DNA of 64,000 nucleotides, taken from assembly GCA_963377175.1 (NCBI GenBank), contig CAUJNA010000183.1, positions 62,001-126,000 of the forward strand, read 5' to 3'. Origin of the DNA: Effrenium voratum. Taxonomy: Eukaryota; Sar; Dinophyceae; Suessiales; Symbiodiniaceae. Of this stretch, positions 1 through 11,522 are shown piece after piece (within the stretch, counting starts at the first letter, position 1; each line of letters opens with the position of its first letter). A program made the translations under genes and the position numbers. The notes under the pieces were generated by a model. That model did not search any database, was not told where the DNA came from, and worked only from the letters and a program-made list of their open reading frames with translations.

Positions 1-268
1 GGGACGGGCCTCCTGGAGGCAGTGGAGATGTATCATCCCCGAAAGGCTTGCCTAGCATCGACATGATGTCTGTGCCAAGACTTAGATTCTTCACGCACCC
101 AATGGTCCCTTTCAGGTGCTTCGGGGTCAGCAGCAGGATCGCTATTGGCATCACTAGGTTGATCAAGACCCGGATCAACGGCATCGAGCTGGTTGTCCGG
201 TTCGGCGGGGGCATCCGCTTTGGGAAGACCCTTTCCTTCTCCCGTGTCTAGGAGCTGGACTTCCCTAG

Positions 269-841
269 TTAAACGCTCATAGGCAGCCAACATGGGAAAA
301 ACGTATCCCTCCTCGGGGTTCCGCCAAATTCTTTTGACCTGGTGAACACTGGGAGGGAAAATCCGTTCCTGAAGCGTTCAAGGTCGGCAACGTAGTAGTC
401 GCCTTTCCACTGACCTCCGGGCTCTAATCGATAACCTAGGAAAATTCCAGGCTTCGACACTGGCCCGAGTTTGGGCGCCTTAGAAGCAGGGTCAACTTTC
501 TGCGCCGGCATAGCGGGCACATTACTGTATTCGTCCTCTCCGTGATCGGACGGCCCTGAATCATCAGCTTGTTCATCATCTCCTTCGGGCTCGTAATCAG
601 AGTCCTCCAGAGGATCAAATTCTTTTGGCTTTACAGTGAAATATGACTCACCAGTCCACGGAGCTTTTAGCTCTTTAGCGGAATCTGGACCGTATCTCCA
701 GTCTACGGAGTGCAACATTTCTCCATTTTCCTCATCATACTGAACCCATGTGTCACGGTCAGCGGTGAGACGAATATGTTCGATTGGAGCATCAATGTTA
801 ACGTCGGCCTTGAACAGCTTAGTTCTTGGTTCAACATGCAC
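269..841 (-). pseudogene. Copia A: post-integrase linker region
   Basis: A 190-residue open stretch downstream of the integrase core. Residues about 131-155 (GIFLGYRLEPGGQWKGDYYV) match the module 'FLGYHIQPGFAWKGEFLVA' in element B, which also follows the integrase, so homology between the two copies is visible inside the window. The rest is acidic and proline-rich, as expected for the linker between integrase and reverse transcriptase. The next open frame (33-293) probably continues the same polyprotein after a frame change. No catalytic motif is present. Confidence 0.6.
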
Positions 842-1109
842 TCTGACGAGTTTGCCAGATTCTTCATCAAAAATCCAGTGGTCTTTAGTGGGAATTTCGT
901 CAGCTTTGCGATGATCGTCCCGTTCGGAGGCGTTTTTGAGCCCCCCTTTTCGAGCCTACGCGGTTTAGGCGCGATTGGCTTGAAATCGACAAGACATCCG
1001 AATGGGATGAGTGAAAATCCCTGTCACCGTTTCTTCTTCCCCACGCGGTTCCTTCACCTCGATTTTCGAGATTCCTGGCAGCGCAAAAATGCGCGAACGG
1101 CAAATGGCC

Positions 1110-1797
1110 ACCACTTGGGCGATAAGCCGGCTTGTCTGAGGAGTACCCTTGCCCCATGCAGTACAAGCTTCACTTTATTTTCAATAATGCCATTCGTCTT
1201 TGGCATTCCAGGTGTAGACATATGGTGCGCCTAAGCCATTCGGCGAGTAGCCGCAAGAAACTCTCTGGCTTGGTCCGAGTATAACAGACCAATCTTGGGT
1301 TCAGGACCCATAAACTTGTGAAAAGCTTCTACTGTGTTGGGTACAGATCAACTAAATACGGGTAGTACATCTATGTGCTTGGTCGCAAGGTCGTAAAACA
1401 CGACTGCGTCGGTTTCACCATTTACACCACGGTCTTTTAAACTGTGCAACACCATTGTGTCTACAGTTACAATGTCACCGAATTTCGTGCACTCATGCGC
1501 GTCGGCACCGCCCCGGCGGTACAAGCGCACGTTTTCCATCTTTGCGCGTTGGCAATGCGTGCAAAAAGGATTCTTTGGTAAATGTGTCATCATGTGTTGA
1601 AGCGTCTTAGCTTCGGCACGTAATTGTTCTTCAGTTCTGTACCCCTTGGGGTGCTTGATTTCAACAACTTCACACCCCTCGTCAGGCGCGTCGGCCTCAG
1701 AGGGAGCTGCAGGGTACAGCGCATCATTCAGAGCAAGTACTGGCCAGGGCATTGCCGGCATCGCAGGACATGCGTCTAAGTTTGGGGCTCCAAACAT
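1110..1797 (-). pseudogene. Copia A: integrase (GAG-pre-integrase knuckle plus DDE core)
   Basis: The open frame 1,348-1,797 has the integrase zinc-binding motif (HLPKNPFCTHCQRAKM) and the first acidic residue in GDIVTVDTM. It ends at a stop after LPVFS. Past that stop the same frame continues with LYSDQAREF (second Asp), another stop, then NGIIENK (catalytic Glu), and runs to about 1,110. All three D-D-E residues therefore survive, but two nonsense codons interrupt the core. Function inferred from family: cDNA integration of a copia-type element. The knuckle resembles HYPKNPFCRTCQRAKM in element B. Confidence 0.75.
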
Positions 1798-1869
1798 GAC
1801 CGGCTTCTTGGGCAGGCATGAACGTCGAGCTTTACAGTTCTTCCGGATGGGCAGATAAGAATAGGCATT

Positions 1870-2166
1870 TCAAAGGAAACTGTATCCAAAATCCACACAC
1901 CTGCGTCCTATCAATATAATCGAGGGTGTACTACCCATGACGAAGGCTTCAATGTCCTCGTCAAGCGATTCAACAGTTGCATCGACCCTACCCTGGGTCC
2001 CAGTAACACCATTAGCGGTTTGCAATGAATGTTGAATGCGCCCAGTCTTGATGCGACGATGATCTTGAGTGGGGATGTCGTGCATCCCTACCAAGTCGAA
2101 AGGACATCCAGTGTCAGCAAGCCACCGGATCCCGATTTGCGGGCCAGGAATATTTTCCCTGATCAT
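1870..2166 (-). pseudogene. Copia A: aspartic protease
   Basis: A 98-residue frame with the retroelement protease active site LADTGCPFDLV near residues 16-26, followed by a hydrophobic flap region and IILIGRRCVDFGYSF near the C-terminus, which resembles the conserved 'ILG' strand. It lies between gag zinc fingers and integrase, the expected place for the domain that cleaves the Gag-Pol polyprotein. It begins in a different frame from the gag portion upstream (2,163-2,513), so it is disconnected by a frameshift. Confidence 0.7.
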
Positions 2167-2769
2167 ACGAATGCGACGGGCCCACCTTTGTGGCCTAGGT
2201 ACAACTGTACAATTTGCCTAGTTGTGGCAGCTAGGGTTCTAGCGTTCTCCTCGGACATTGCGACCACCTCGGGAGGTTGACGCAGCCTGTCCGGGTGAAT
2301 AGGGTGAGAGTGCGACCGCCGATGCACGATCGGCCTAAACTCACCGCGTGTCCTAGTATTCTCAACCTGCAAAATTTCAGCATCATCATTGAAACTCAGC
2401 TCGCGAGCAGTAGGCCTAACCTTTACCACCCGTGCGAGCTCTGAGTTATACTGGCCGCACTTGCCGGGCAGATAATAGAAATCTGAATGAGACGGATTTG
2501 CGACTCGGTGCATTTAAATCGACATCATCAATCAGAGCGTTGTCCGAGAGACGAATTGTCCGTCTGCGAATAACAGCCCTGATATTCGGGCCGCCCGGAC
2601 ACGTGCCTTGCAGTGTTCGAGCGCCAATAGTGGTTTTTGACCACTCCATTGTCCCTTCCGGACGTCGAAACCCAGCTCTACACTCTTCAAATGCCTTGAC
2701 TATGGGATGAGCAGGGCAGGCAACAAGCCCAATAGCCTGAGGGTGACGGCTCGCCCCTCTCAAAAACCT

Positions 2770-3080
2770 GCTGACAAATCAGGGGCAGGACTGTACGACC
2801 TGTCGTCAGCAGTGGTTGTGGGCTCAGCAGATTCGGGCTGCGCGTCGGCAGATTCGGTCGCTGGAGCCGCAGTGTGCTGACTTGCATCTTTCAGCAAATG
2901 CTCAGGTGGCTTTGCATGCTTGTAGTCACACTTATCCCTCAGGCATTTGCCATAGGAAATCCATTGGGCACAATATGCCAGAATTAGGGGAGGACGTTCC
3001 TTGCGTTTGGTATCGGAACTTCCAGTTCTAGTGTGTGCGAATTTGCACTCTTGTCCGCGCGAGCAATATCCACGCGCGAA
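2770..3080 (-). pseudogene. Copia A: gag CCCH zinc-finger segment
   Basis: Reading the minus strand in the frame that ends just below 2,770 gives two CCCH-type half patterns: CSRGQECKFAH (C-x5-C-x3-H) and YCAQWISYGKCLRDKCDYKH (C-x7-C-x4-C-x3-H). These match the nucleic-acid-binding fingers in gag of element B. The segment is followed by a Ser/Thr/Pro-rich tail. The usual first Cys of the upper finger is not clear in this frame, so it is probably damaged. Confidence 0.6.
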
Positions 3081-3634
3081 GTCCCTGCGTGCATCGATTG
3101 CAGGAGCACCGGGTGACGTAGACCTAGGCCTCCTCGGAGCTTCGCCCCTGGGACTAGGCGTGCGCCGCTTGTCCTGATCCCGATTCCTCTCGGAGAGTAT
3201 CTTTCCCTTCGATGCGGACTCGGGGTATTACCGATCAGTCGGCCTGTGAGAATCTCCAAACGGCGACCGCCTCCTGACAGGAGGGCCAGGAGCACCAGGT
3301 TTCTGGGCTCTGTCCCTGGACGGAGTTCACTCGTAAAAATCCTTGTGCATATTGACTTGATTCCTACGAACCCTCCAGCGGTCGATCTCGTTCTTATAGC
3401 GCGAAGCCACTCATAGCTACAAACATCAGGGTTGGATATGTTCCTATCCCATTCCCTGATATCATGCGCTAAACAGTTGAGGTGTCTAACCTCCTCACTG
3501 AATAACGACCGTTTTACCTGTTCGGTCAGCGGTTCATCGAGACCCGCAAGGATGTGGTCCCATTTCGCGATGAACCTCTCAAGTCGTTCCTCCTCTGCAT
3601 ATTCTAAATGATTGCTCTCCGATGTTTGCAGTCC

Positions 3635-4282
3635 TCAAGTGGTCGTATAAGAGCCACAGGGTCTGCCTACTCTTGATACGGTTGTTGGCGCGTTGAGCAG
3701 CCTCGGTGAGATAATCGCAACAGTCTTGATGCACTTTCGAATGGCTGCGTTGAACCTGGCTTCAAGGACATGGTACCTACACTCCCCATTCAATTCATCA
3801 AAGGACTTTGCCTTCTCAACTTCAGTTAGCCAATTGATGACGTAAAGTCCATCATAGCTGTAGGCATTGCTAACAGCTTCCTTCATATTGGCTATCCATA
3901 CCCTCAGCCCAGCCGCGTTGGGCTCTGGCGGAAGCTCTATGGGAATGCACTTAGTCGCAGCTGTACAGTTCGGATCATGGTGGCCACTGTATCCGCCACC
4001 ACCAGTTCCGAACAGGTGCTGTGGGACCTGCGAACTACCGATCGACATTGCACACACAGGACATAGGCGAGTGGCCTTTGGAACGCAAATGTCACACGCC
4101 CTTTTCATGCATATCTTACAATCCCCAATTTTACTGGGGTCAGGAATGTCCCGATTACACATTCGGCAATTCCTGTCGGGAGGATCAGGGCCGCATGGTT
4201 GGCGGGTCAAGGCCTGAAGGATCCTTCGGCCTTGCACCATTAGGATCGTATCCTGGATAATACCCGGCTTCACGCTTATCAA
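3635..4282 (-). pseudogene. Copia A: gag Cys-rich ribbon and capsid-like core
   Basis: A 215-residue frame. Residues about 34-75 hold repeated CxxC pairs (CRMCNRD, CKICMKRACDIC, LCPVC), forming a double zinc ribbon. Residues about 115-195 (LRVWIANMKEAVSNAY to RFNAAIRKCIKTVAII) look like the helical gag core seen in other copia-like elements. After about residue 200 the frame turns nonsensical, and the homologous frame continues with RQTLWLLYDHLRT in another frame, so a frameshift lies near 3,680. A similar Cys-rich ribbon is encoded upstream at about 4,620-4,740, suggesting the ribbon was duplicated. Confidence 0.55.
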
Positions 4283-4601
4283 GGGTTACGGCTGGCGCAG
4301 CCTTTGGAGCGCCCTGAGAGTCCGCCGCATTGGGCTGACCCTCAGCAGGAACATCACGGAATCTATCAACAGGTGGCCGCAGAGGCGGTGAGTACGACCG
4401 CGTCGGGTTCGTCTCAGACGCGCCTCCAGAAAACCTATTCCTAACACCAATACCATCGGGGTCCCTTCTTCTCCTACTTTCGTCCCTAAGGCGCGAGACA
4501 ACAGGGACCCTGGACAAACCCAAATCTCCTGTAGTCATCCTGCCCAGCTGGATGCCTGGTGCAGTAGTAGGTTTTACAAAACTGACAGTTAATTCCCTTG
4601 G

Positions 4602-6044
4602 TTAGGAATGAACTCTCTCTACAGACACCGCATCGGGGTCCGTCACGGGAACATTCTTCACACAAGTCCTCCTTGAAAGAAAAACAATACTCACAAATCT
4701 CACCTCTGCATCCTTTACAATGAAACTCAGCAATGGTCCATCACCTATATATTTACATCTGGGTTTGCCAGTGTCGCCAGGATTTCCACCGGCAGCACTC
4801 TTCTTCCCCCCTCCTCCCGGGCTTTGCCGGTCAGGAGGAGGTGGTGGTGGAGGATCATTATCAGGAGGGCCAGGCGGAGGTGGCCGCTTATCCGGAGTAC
4901 GGGAAGTGGCACGCCTTCCTCCTGTGTGATCGTTCAACCCGCTACTCGATGCTTGGCTCGAGTGCCTTGGCTCGAGGGTATTAATTCTCCGGGCCGTGCT
5001 GTTCAGCACTTCAAGCATTTGTTCGAGCTTGCTGTTGAGCGTTGTCGAAACAGCCATGTTATGAGTATTTTGCTTGTCCGTGTAGGATCTGCATTTCCTT
5101 GATTTGACTTCTAGATTGGTCTGCGTCTCACAGAGCTGGTCTTTAACCAATTTTATGCCTTCCTTGTTGGTAATCCAACATTGTTCGACATTTTGCATCA
5201 TCCTGTCAATATGACACATCCTGGTGGATAAGTCCTCGATTTTGAGGCTTACACCACCAACAGGATGATTGGATTGGCTCTCTACTAGGGACCTCTCGAT
5301 CGCGTCAACACGAGCTATAAGCTCGGTTACTCGATCGGAAAGAGATTCAAAAACAGTTTGAACTTGGATGATTGAGCGAGCGACATCGTCATAGCTGGCT
5401 CGCTCATTTAGGGCATCGCCTAAGCTCCCCGTACGGTCGGAAATGATCTTGACTCGTTGACCAAGCTCGGTTACGATGTCCTTAGTCCCTTGTGATAGCT
5501 GCATGGACACGTTTGCAGCCTGTGTACATGCACTGTTCACATAGACGCATTGGTCATACTTGGCCCTCCACGAGTTAACCTCAGTGGTGAGTTGTTTGAT
5601 GCATTGATCGCTTCTATCATTTCTACGCACAAGGTCTTTGACCTTAGCGCGATGGATGATTGCACTTACTGAAGAGTCCACTCTCCCTCTTTCAAGGGCC
5701 GTGACGAGATCAGCAACCTCATGGGGTTGATCTTCACCCCTGGGGCTATGCCTTGATCCATGGCCCCGAGGAGTGGACAGATCAACCATGATTGGTTTAG
5801 ATCTTGGAGGGGTTCTGAAATCATCCTGTACGGCCGTTGACGGCCGTGGGAACTCACTCCGATTAGGAGATTGACTCTGGTACGGCGCAGACCTCCTAGC
5901 ATCACGAACCGCCGGCATGCCCAGGCCTCTGGCCACGGACAATTCGGGAACGACTGGCCTATCAGTTCGCATAGGAACATCAGGTTTTGTATCAGCAATG
6001 ACAATACGCATTGGACACCCTAGACTCAGACATCGACTCAACAT
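4602..6044 (-). pseudogene. Copia A: gag coiled-coil region
   Basis: A 480-residue frame dominated by a long heptad-patterned helical section (about residues 105-345), then a Pro/Gly-rich linker with a P6-7 run near 4,840. Multimerising coiled coil plus linker is typical of long gag proteins in these elements. The annotated end is in the wrong frame: at about 4,735 the frame that reads FHCKGCRGEICEYC, CEEC and CGVC is the more plausible continuation, a zinc ribbon like that at 3,635-4,282. Its upstream junction with the gag N-terminus near 6,010 also needs a frame change. Confidence 0.55.
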
Positions 6045-6131
6045 CAGTAGTATTGCTGATGGTGTGATTGTGACTGGAGCTTGATGCCATCATGGACTCA
6101 GATTCTATCGGAACATCAGCTCCGTCCCTGT

Positions 6132-6146
6132 TGTCCAAGACGAAAA
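6132..6146. repeat. Target-site duplication, left copy (LINE insertion)
   Basis: TGTCCAAGACGAAAA, matching 6,728-6,742 with one mismatch (G to T). It marks the 3' end of the minus-strand LINE fragment. Confidence 0.75.
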
Positions 6147-6727
6147 CAACAACTCGTTGTAGCGGCCGGAGTCTAGCGCGTACTGCCGGCCTGGATGGCG
6201 GCCTAGGGCGTTGCCCTAGGCCGGGTAGCGATCGCCCAGTATGGTCTGGCGAACCGTGGCAAGCTCCAGCAAGAGCTGCACATCCTGTTGGTGGTTGGGC
6301 CGTGGCCATCCCAAGCGGATTGGTAGTGAGGTGGAGCGCAACGCTGGGCATCGCCACTCGTGGTGCCGTGTGGGGTCGGGACCGCCGCAGTAGGCACAGC
6401 TGTAGGCCCATTGACCTTGGTTGTTGGCAAGCCTTGCCTGGCTTACCCAGTGTCCGACCAGGATGGCTCGGACGTGACGGAAGAGAGCGCGTGGGACCTC
6501 TCGCCAGGCCTTGCGGGCAGCGCGGTCGGACAATCGGTCCTGCTGCCACTGAAGGTGGCTTGTTGCCACGGCCACAAGCGTGTTGGTGCGGATGAACCGC
6601 TGCCAGTTGTGAGCGCGCCAGGCCTCGCGCAAGTAGTGGTGCACAAGCCGCTGGTTGTCGTGGAGGACGACCACGTGTAGCTCGGCGGTGGTTGGCCAGG
6701 GCCTAGGCTCTAGGGCCCCCACCCCCG
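6147..6727 (-). mobile_element. 5'-truncated LINE (non-LTR) fragment inserted in gag
   Basis: The minus strand encodes the C-terminal end of a non-LTR reverse transcriptase ORF: a helical segment HHYLREAWRAHNWQRFIR, then a CCHC-type motif C-AYCGGPDPTRHHEWRC, a stop, a short 3' UTR and a (GTT)n-like tail. It is flanked by a 15-bp direct repeat (6,132-6,146 and 6,728-6,742, TGTCCAAGACKAAAA, one mismatch). Because 15 is divisible by 3, gag residues on either side (FLVLD / VFVLD) are repeated in frame. About 581 bp inserted; the rest of the LINE is missing by 5' truncation. Confidence 0.8.
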
Positions 6728-6742
6728 TGTCCAAGACTAAAA

Positions 6743-7589
6743 AGGAAGCCGCATTGGGCGTAGGGCGAACATTTTGTACATTCGAGCCACTCGACCTATT
6801 AAATTCCTCCTGGAATGCCTCGATCCCATCAAACACATTAATTAGTGTGTCCGCGTTTAGCGGATCCCTACCGATAATCGACGCTGGATCACCTGAGCGA
6901 CCACGTCCTTGAGCAGTCTCCCGATCCATCCCTCTTGCCCTGCGCGAGCTAGCCGAATTTGACCTAGACCGCTTTCTCGGGGTAGGACTGGGATGTAAAT
7001 CCAATCTATCTACAATGTTTCGCTCCCTAGGACTCTCAAATCCTGAAAGTCCCGGGGAAGGGGTCATGTTCCTCATGGTCGGGTTTACCAACGGTCTTGG
7101 CCTAACATTACGGCTGGCTACATCAGGATTGAGATTCTCAATGGACAAAGGCAGCATGAATTCATCGCTTCCAGGGGCGGGTGGCCCTGGCATCCATGAG
7201 GCGAAATCCATGCCTAAAATGTTACCCTCGTTGGGCCATGATGCACTCCAATCCAGCCTACCGAATTCGGTGGGCAGATGAACATCAAATGCAACTCCAC
7301 TGCACGCAACAGGCTCGGGGTTACCGAGCGCTTGGAAAGCTATGCTACTGGTTGGCACAGGTCTACTGCTGCTTCGAGAGTCATGAACCTCGGACTGACC
7401 AATATTCATCAGCTCCGGGAAAGATGAGGATTGAGCTCCAGGTACAATACCGGGTTCGTCATCATCACGTCCTGAGACGGAATCATCTTGGTCAGGACGA
7501 ATAGTCCCATGACCCTGAGAGCGATTAGCTCTTGAGGCACTAGACGATAGGTCATCAGCGCGAGTAGCACTGGACCTCTCTGAAGGCAT
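6743..7589 (-). pseudogene. Copia A: gag N-terminal region
   Basis: The frame from the ATG at 7,589 encodes a Ser/Arg/Pro-rich, low-complexity N-terminus of about 280 residues (for example RKRSRSNSASSRRARG) and then enters the LINE fragment at 6,727. The ATG lies about 240 bases inside the conserved 16-base candidate primer-binding site, so this is the likely polyprotein start. Nothing enzymatic is visible. Role by position: N-terminal, RNA-binding or assembly part of Gag. Confidence 0.5.
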
Positions 7590-7826
7590 TGCTTCGGAAA
7601 AGGTGTGATCCTACAAAAAGTCAGGACCGGAAAAAGTCGGCTGTCCGGGCGCTTGGTCGTTATTCACAACGTCCAAGAGTCCGGCCTGGCCGAGAACCCA
7701 CTCATCGGTCACCACGTGAGGTCCATCCTCAGTGATTTCCGCCATGAGACCTACAGTAGCCTATGGAAAACGGCGCCTGCAGGGTTGTTATTAAAAACGG
7801 GTTCGCGGCACCAACCGAGGACGAAT

Positions 7827-7842
7827 CCTACGGCTGATAACC
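7827..7842 (-). other. Candidate primer-binding site of element A
   Basis: CCTACGGCTGATAACC (plus strand) is identical at 20,085-20,100, where it sits about 17 bases before the gag ATG of element B. The minus-strand reading begins GGTTATCAGCC; Drosophila copia has GGTTATGGGCC in this position, pairing with an internal half-tRNA. The preceding minus-strand bases end in CA, as an LTR would. The tRNA itself is not identified. Confidence 0.45.
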
Positions 7843-8529
7843 TGCGAAAGGGTTTGAAACAGAGTTTCGGGACAGGCCCTAACCCACCAACAAGAAGAGA
7901 CCACCTTATCCCCCCGGTCCCAAGGGCAAAGCGGTTGCCCCCGGCCGGCACTAACACGAACCAAAAGGGGCGCCTCGTTGTAACAAGAAGAAACCAAGCA
8001 GAAGCGCAGCACAGCGCAGAGCAGGCAAGCAAACCAGCAGCAAGCAGCACCAAGCGAGCAAAGCGAGCAATAGCAGCGCACCCCACACAATAGCCCGACC
8101 CACCTCCAGGACAAAGAACACCGCCCCAATCACGACGGCCGCGATGCCACGCGGCTTGCGTGCGGCAGCGCCGCGATCTTTTCCCGCCGAGATGGCAGAC
8201 AATGAATGCCGGGTGAAAAACTTGAGCCAAACCGCATTGGGCATTGGCATGATATAAACATGTTGTGACAAAAGTACATGCCCCCAAAAACACAACAAAT
8301 CAAAGAGTTCAAAAATATGTGGGCCCTTTGGAGACCAACATTTTCATTGCGGCCATTCCACTCAATGACATGAGGGATCCACGAAAAAGGCCCAAGCCGA
8401 CTGCAGGCACAACTCCAACGTCTGTGGCGAAGATTCGGCATCCAAAATCGTGCCGCAAACTCACCCCCACGAACCCACTGGCTCAGTTCAACTCTGATTG
8501 GATGCTAAAATTGGCGTGTGTGTGTGTTT

Positions 8530-9300
8530 TGCCCCGCCCCCCCCCCCAAAAAAAAAAAGAAAGAAAAAGAAGCCACCAATGTTTCGGTTTGTGGGGCAAA
8601 GGTCAAGGGGGTTGCCAAACTTATCCATCCTCATTCTGTGGGCCGCGGTCAGTGTTCCCTTACGACGCGTACCCTTCCTCCACCAACATAGCATCTGCGG
8701 GGAGGTACCTGAAAGATCAAATTCCTCTTGGGGGGACCTTCTGTTGGGTGCCATGATAGTGGGAAGAAGGGTAGTTGTTGTCTGAGTTCCCCTGCCCATG
8801 ACTGGCCCGTACCAACCCAGGAATAGGATCAAGGAAATGGAAACGAAATTTAAATGTCATGAAAAAACAAATAAATAGAAAGGGAATGAAAGGGAAATGG
8901 AACTGAATGGAATTATGAAAGCCGGGACGAAATCTGATTGAAATGCACTCAAAATGAAAAGGAATGAAAAAGACATGGAAGAATGAAGTGGAAGGGAAAA
9001 ATGGAATGGAAATGGAAAGGAATGGAAGGGACATGAGGGGGACTTGAAAAAATGGGCAATCCCTTGTCTCATCATTCAAGCTGCCTTTTGCTTTGTGCAC
9101 ATCATTCAGATCCGACATGAAACTTTGCGTTACATTTGTTCTTACTTCGGACTTTCAAGTATATCTTGTGATCGGAAATGGACAGAAACAAAAAGAAATG
9201 GAAAGGGAATAAAGAGAAAATGGAATTTGAATGCAATGGAAATGAAAAGGAATGAAAGGGACATGGCATAGTAATTTCAAGGAAATGACAAGGAACCTCG
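8530..9300. repeat. Homopolymer block and GGAAT/GAAAT-type simple repeats
   Basis: A C11-A11 homopolymer block at about 8,537-8,562 follows a short GT run. From about 8,835 to 9,045 and again 9,175-9,290 the plus strand is built of degenerate GGAAATGGAAT/GAATGAAA units. ORFs here are compositional artefacts (Phe/Ser/Ile-rich on the minus strand). From 9,300 to about 9,900 I see no gene. Confidence 0.7.
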
Positions 9301-9920
9301 CCACTTCAGGGTTCAACTTAGATCCGGGGTTCTCATTAACCCGCCAGGCATTCAACAAGGGCCCAGGAGTTATGCCATCCCGCGGGCTAGGCTTCCAGGC
9401 GCCGCCAAGCACTGCATGCCGAACACCTGAGGGTCAAAAAAAGACCAAAGCGCTCTGCATATGATTCTAAACAGCGCATATAAATCAGCATAGCTACTCT
9501 ATTGTCGCCAAACATGTTCCTCCTTTGCATCAAGGTACTTTTCTGCTCTGTGTTCACAAGATAAATTAAGGATTGCCTTTCAACAGCCCAAGCAGAAATG
9601 GAAAAAGAGCGCTTATGCAGTTTGCTTCAGTCTTCGGGAAAAAACAGCAGTAATGCTAGGTTCTCTTTTACAACCAACCTGGAAACATGTTGAACAAAAA
9701 GGCAAAAAATAAAAGGTATGCTGAGACGGGAAGTCTGCCCCCCACCCGGAAAGGGTCGAAATAAACCGTCTCGAAGGAATTAGTTCTGATCGAAGGGTTC
9801 GATGATCGAACCTTTCTCGGTGGGGCCCTAATGCTTTTTTGTTCATTGATGTTTGTTTGTTGCTGATTGATTTGCTTTGTTTTGATTGATTATTATCATT
9901 ATCTGTTGAGTTGGCAAACG

Positions 9921-11396
9921 TTAACGTTTACAGACTAAGCCAGTTGTCTTGTCTACCTTGCAGCTTTGCCACCGGACGACCAACAACAAACAGTTGTCTG
10001 TTGCACCTTCAACCCCTGCAAGGAACTGATGCTCTTTACGCAGCGCCCGAAAACGACATCGGGCAGCGTGCTCTTTTGTCTCTTGGGGCCACAAGGCACG
10101 GAGCCAGGCCCGTCGTCCGGCACAGTGGGTACTCTCCATGGCCTCATTTTGAGGCCCAACCCTGAATTTACGGTCCTCACATAGCCAGAGGTCCGATTTG
10201 AAGGAATTGAAAGGACGATTCCAGGACGCCAGTGAGTTGACAGGAGGCATATGCCGCTGAAACCAAGGGCCGGGGAACCCGTTTCTTAAAACTCCAGCCC
10301 ACCCTGCATCGCTTTGCAAAGCGGGGGAAGTCCAAACAAGTATGATTCCCAGTTGCCAGTGCACATGGCCGACATTGAAGGTAAATCCAACCATCAAATG
10401 CCCAAGGAGTATGCCTGTTTGGAACCTCCCCAAAAACCTCAAAATCCTTCCAATGTGGACCTTTTCCCCTTTGTTCTGGGCTTCTCTGATGACACGCCTA
10501 CACTCATTTACTCTGAACTCATCCCAAGCGCCTTTCTTTCGAAGGTTTTCCCATTCCTTGTCAAGGGCGTCTTGGGCCTTTGGCGTATTGGCTACTTCGG
10601 CTTTCGGCACAAGTCTGGCTACGACTGCACTGAACAGTTCAAGAGCAACATCAAATTCAACTTTTTTGATTCGCTCTTTGACCAACTCACGCAATTGCGG
10701 GCGATGCGGCTCCTTTGCTGACTTGTCGCGTTCCGGAAGGACGGACATCGCAGGCGCTTGCCGGATCACAGGCGTTGTAGGCTCGTTCTCGCGGGCGGCG
10801 CTGGTTGGCTTTGCACTCGATGCGGCTTCAGGGTGCTCGGATCTGGCCTCCGATGAGACTGTTGTCTCGAGCACAGCCTTCTTGGCATCTGCACGGAGCT
10901 GCTCTTCATACTGCTGGGTTAGGGCCTTTCGGTCCTGGCTGCCGAGCATGACCCACATGTCGGACGGGATGTCGGGAGGCCTTTTGGATCCGGCCTTCCT
11001 ACGGACGAGCCGAACCCCATCCCACACATAGCCATCGGGTACTGGTGACCCATCAGGCATTCTGCTTGGGTCGAATGCACCGCCTTTGTCAGGCACGACA
11101 GGCTTGATCTTCGCTTCGGGCTTCTCCGATGCGGCGGGTTCCTCGATATGGGCTTGCCCACGCTCCAACGGCACAGGATCACTTCGTGTTTTGGCATCAG
11201 CAACAGGTGGATGAGATGCAGGGTCTTTCAACAACCTCATCGGAAAGATGAACTCATCAGTCGGAAGCTCAATGCGCTTTGTTCGCTGTACCGTGAGGGA
11301 CGCATGTTCAATATGGTAATCGAGCCCTTCTAGCTTTGCAACAAGAAACTCACCTTTCCATGCGAACCCAGGCTGAATGTGGTACCCGAGAAACAC
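9921..11396 (-). pseudogene. Copia B: post-integrase region and start of RT
   Basis: The frame starts in FLGYHIQPGFAWKGEFLVA, continues through a long Pro/Ala/Glu-rich linker with WVMLGSQDRKALTQQYEEQLRADAKKA, and reaches AQDALDKEWENLRKKGAWDEFRVNECRRVIREAQNKG, the segment that precedes the copia RT palm. After about 10,390 the frame stays open but no longer resembles RT, and no catalytic YxDD is present. I infer truncation there; the final 150 or so residues are probably unrelated DNA read by chance. Confidence 0.6.
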
Positions 11397-11522
11397 GCCT
11401 TCATTTGATGTTGGCGAAGTCTTGCCTGCCTGGTTGTCTGCTCGTGCCGGGTTGTTCCAGAACAGTACCTTTGCTCCGAAAGGTATCTCAGCTTCATCAA
11501 AGGTCTTGTGAAACCTGAGGTA

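Larger units (their letters stand above)
1..7845 (-). mobile_element. Decayed Ty1/copia-type retrotransposon A (partial)
   Basis: Reading on the minus strand from 7,589 down to the left edge, the order is gag (several frames), CCCH zinc fingers, aspartic protease, integrase zinc knuckle and DDE core, then the post-integrase region. Protease before integrase before RT is the copia order; the RT would lie left of the window. Many frame changes and at least two stops in the integrase show it is not autonomous. A 16-base motif just outside gag (7,827-7,842) is identical in element B and is a candidate primer-binding site, which puts the inner end of the 5' LTR near 7,843. The other LTR is not in the window. 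Confidence 0.8.

Noticed and set aside
8717..9118. Phe/Pro/Ile-rich ORFs near 9 kb
   Set aside because: Products of GGAAT/GAAAT simple repeat.
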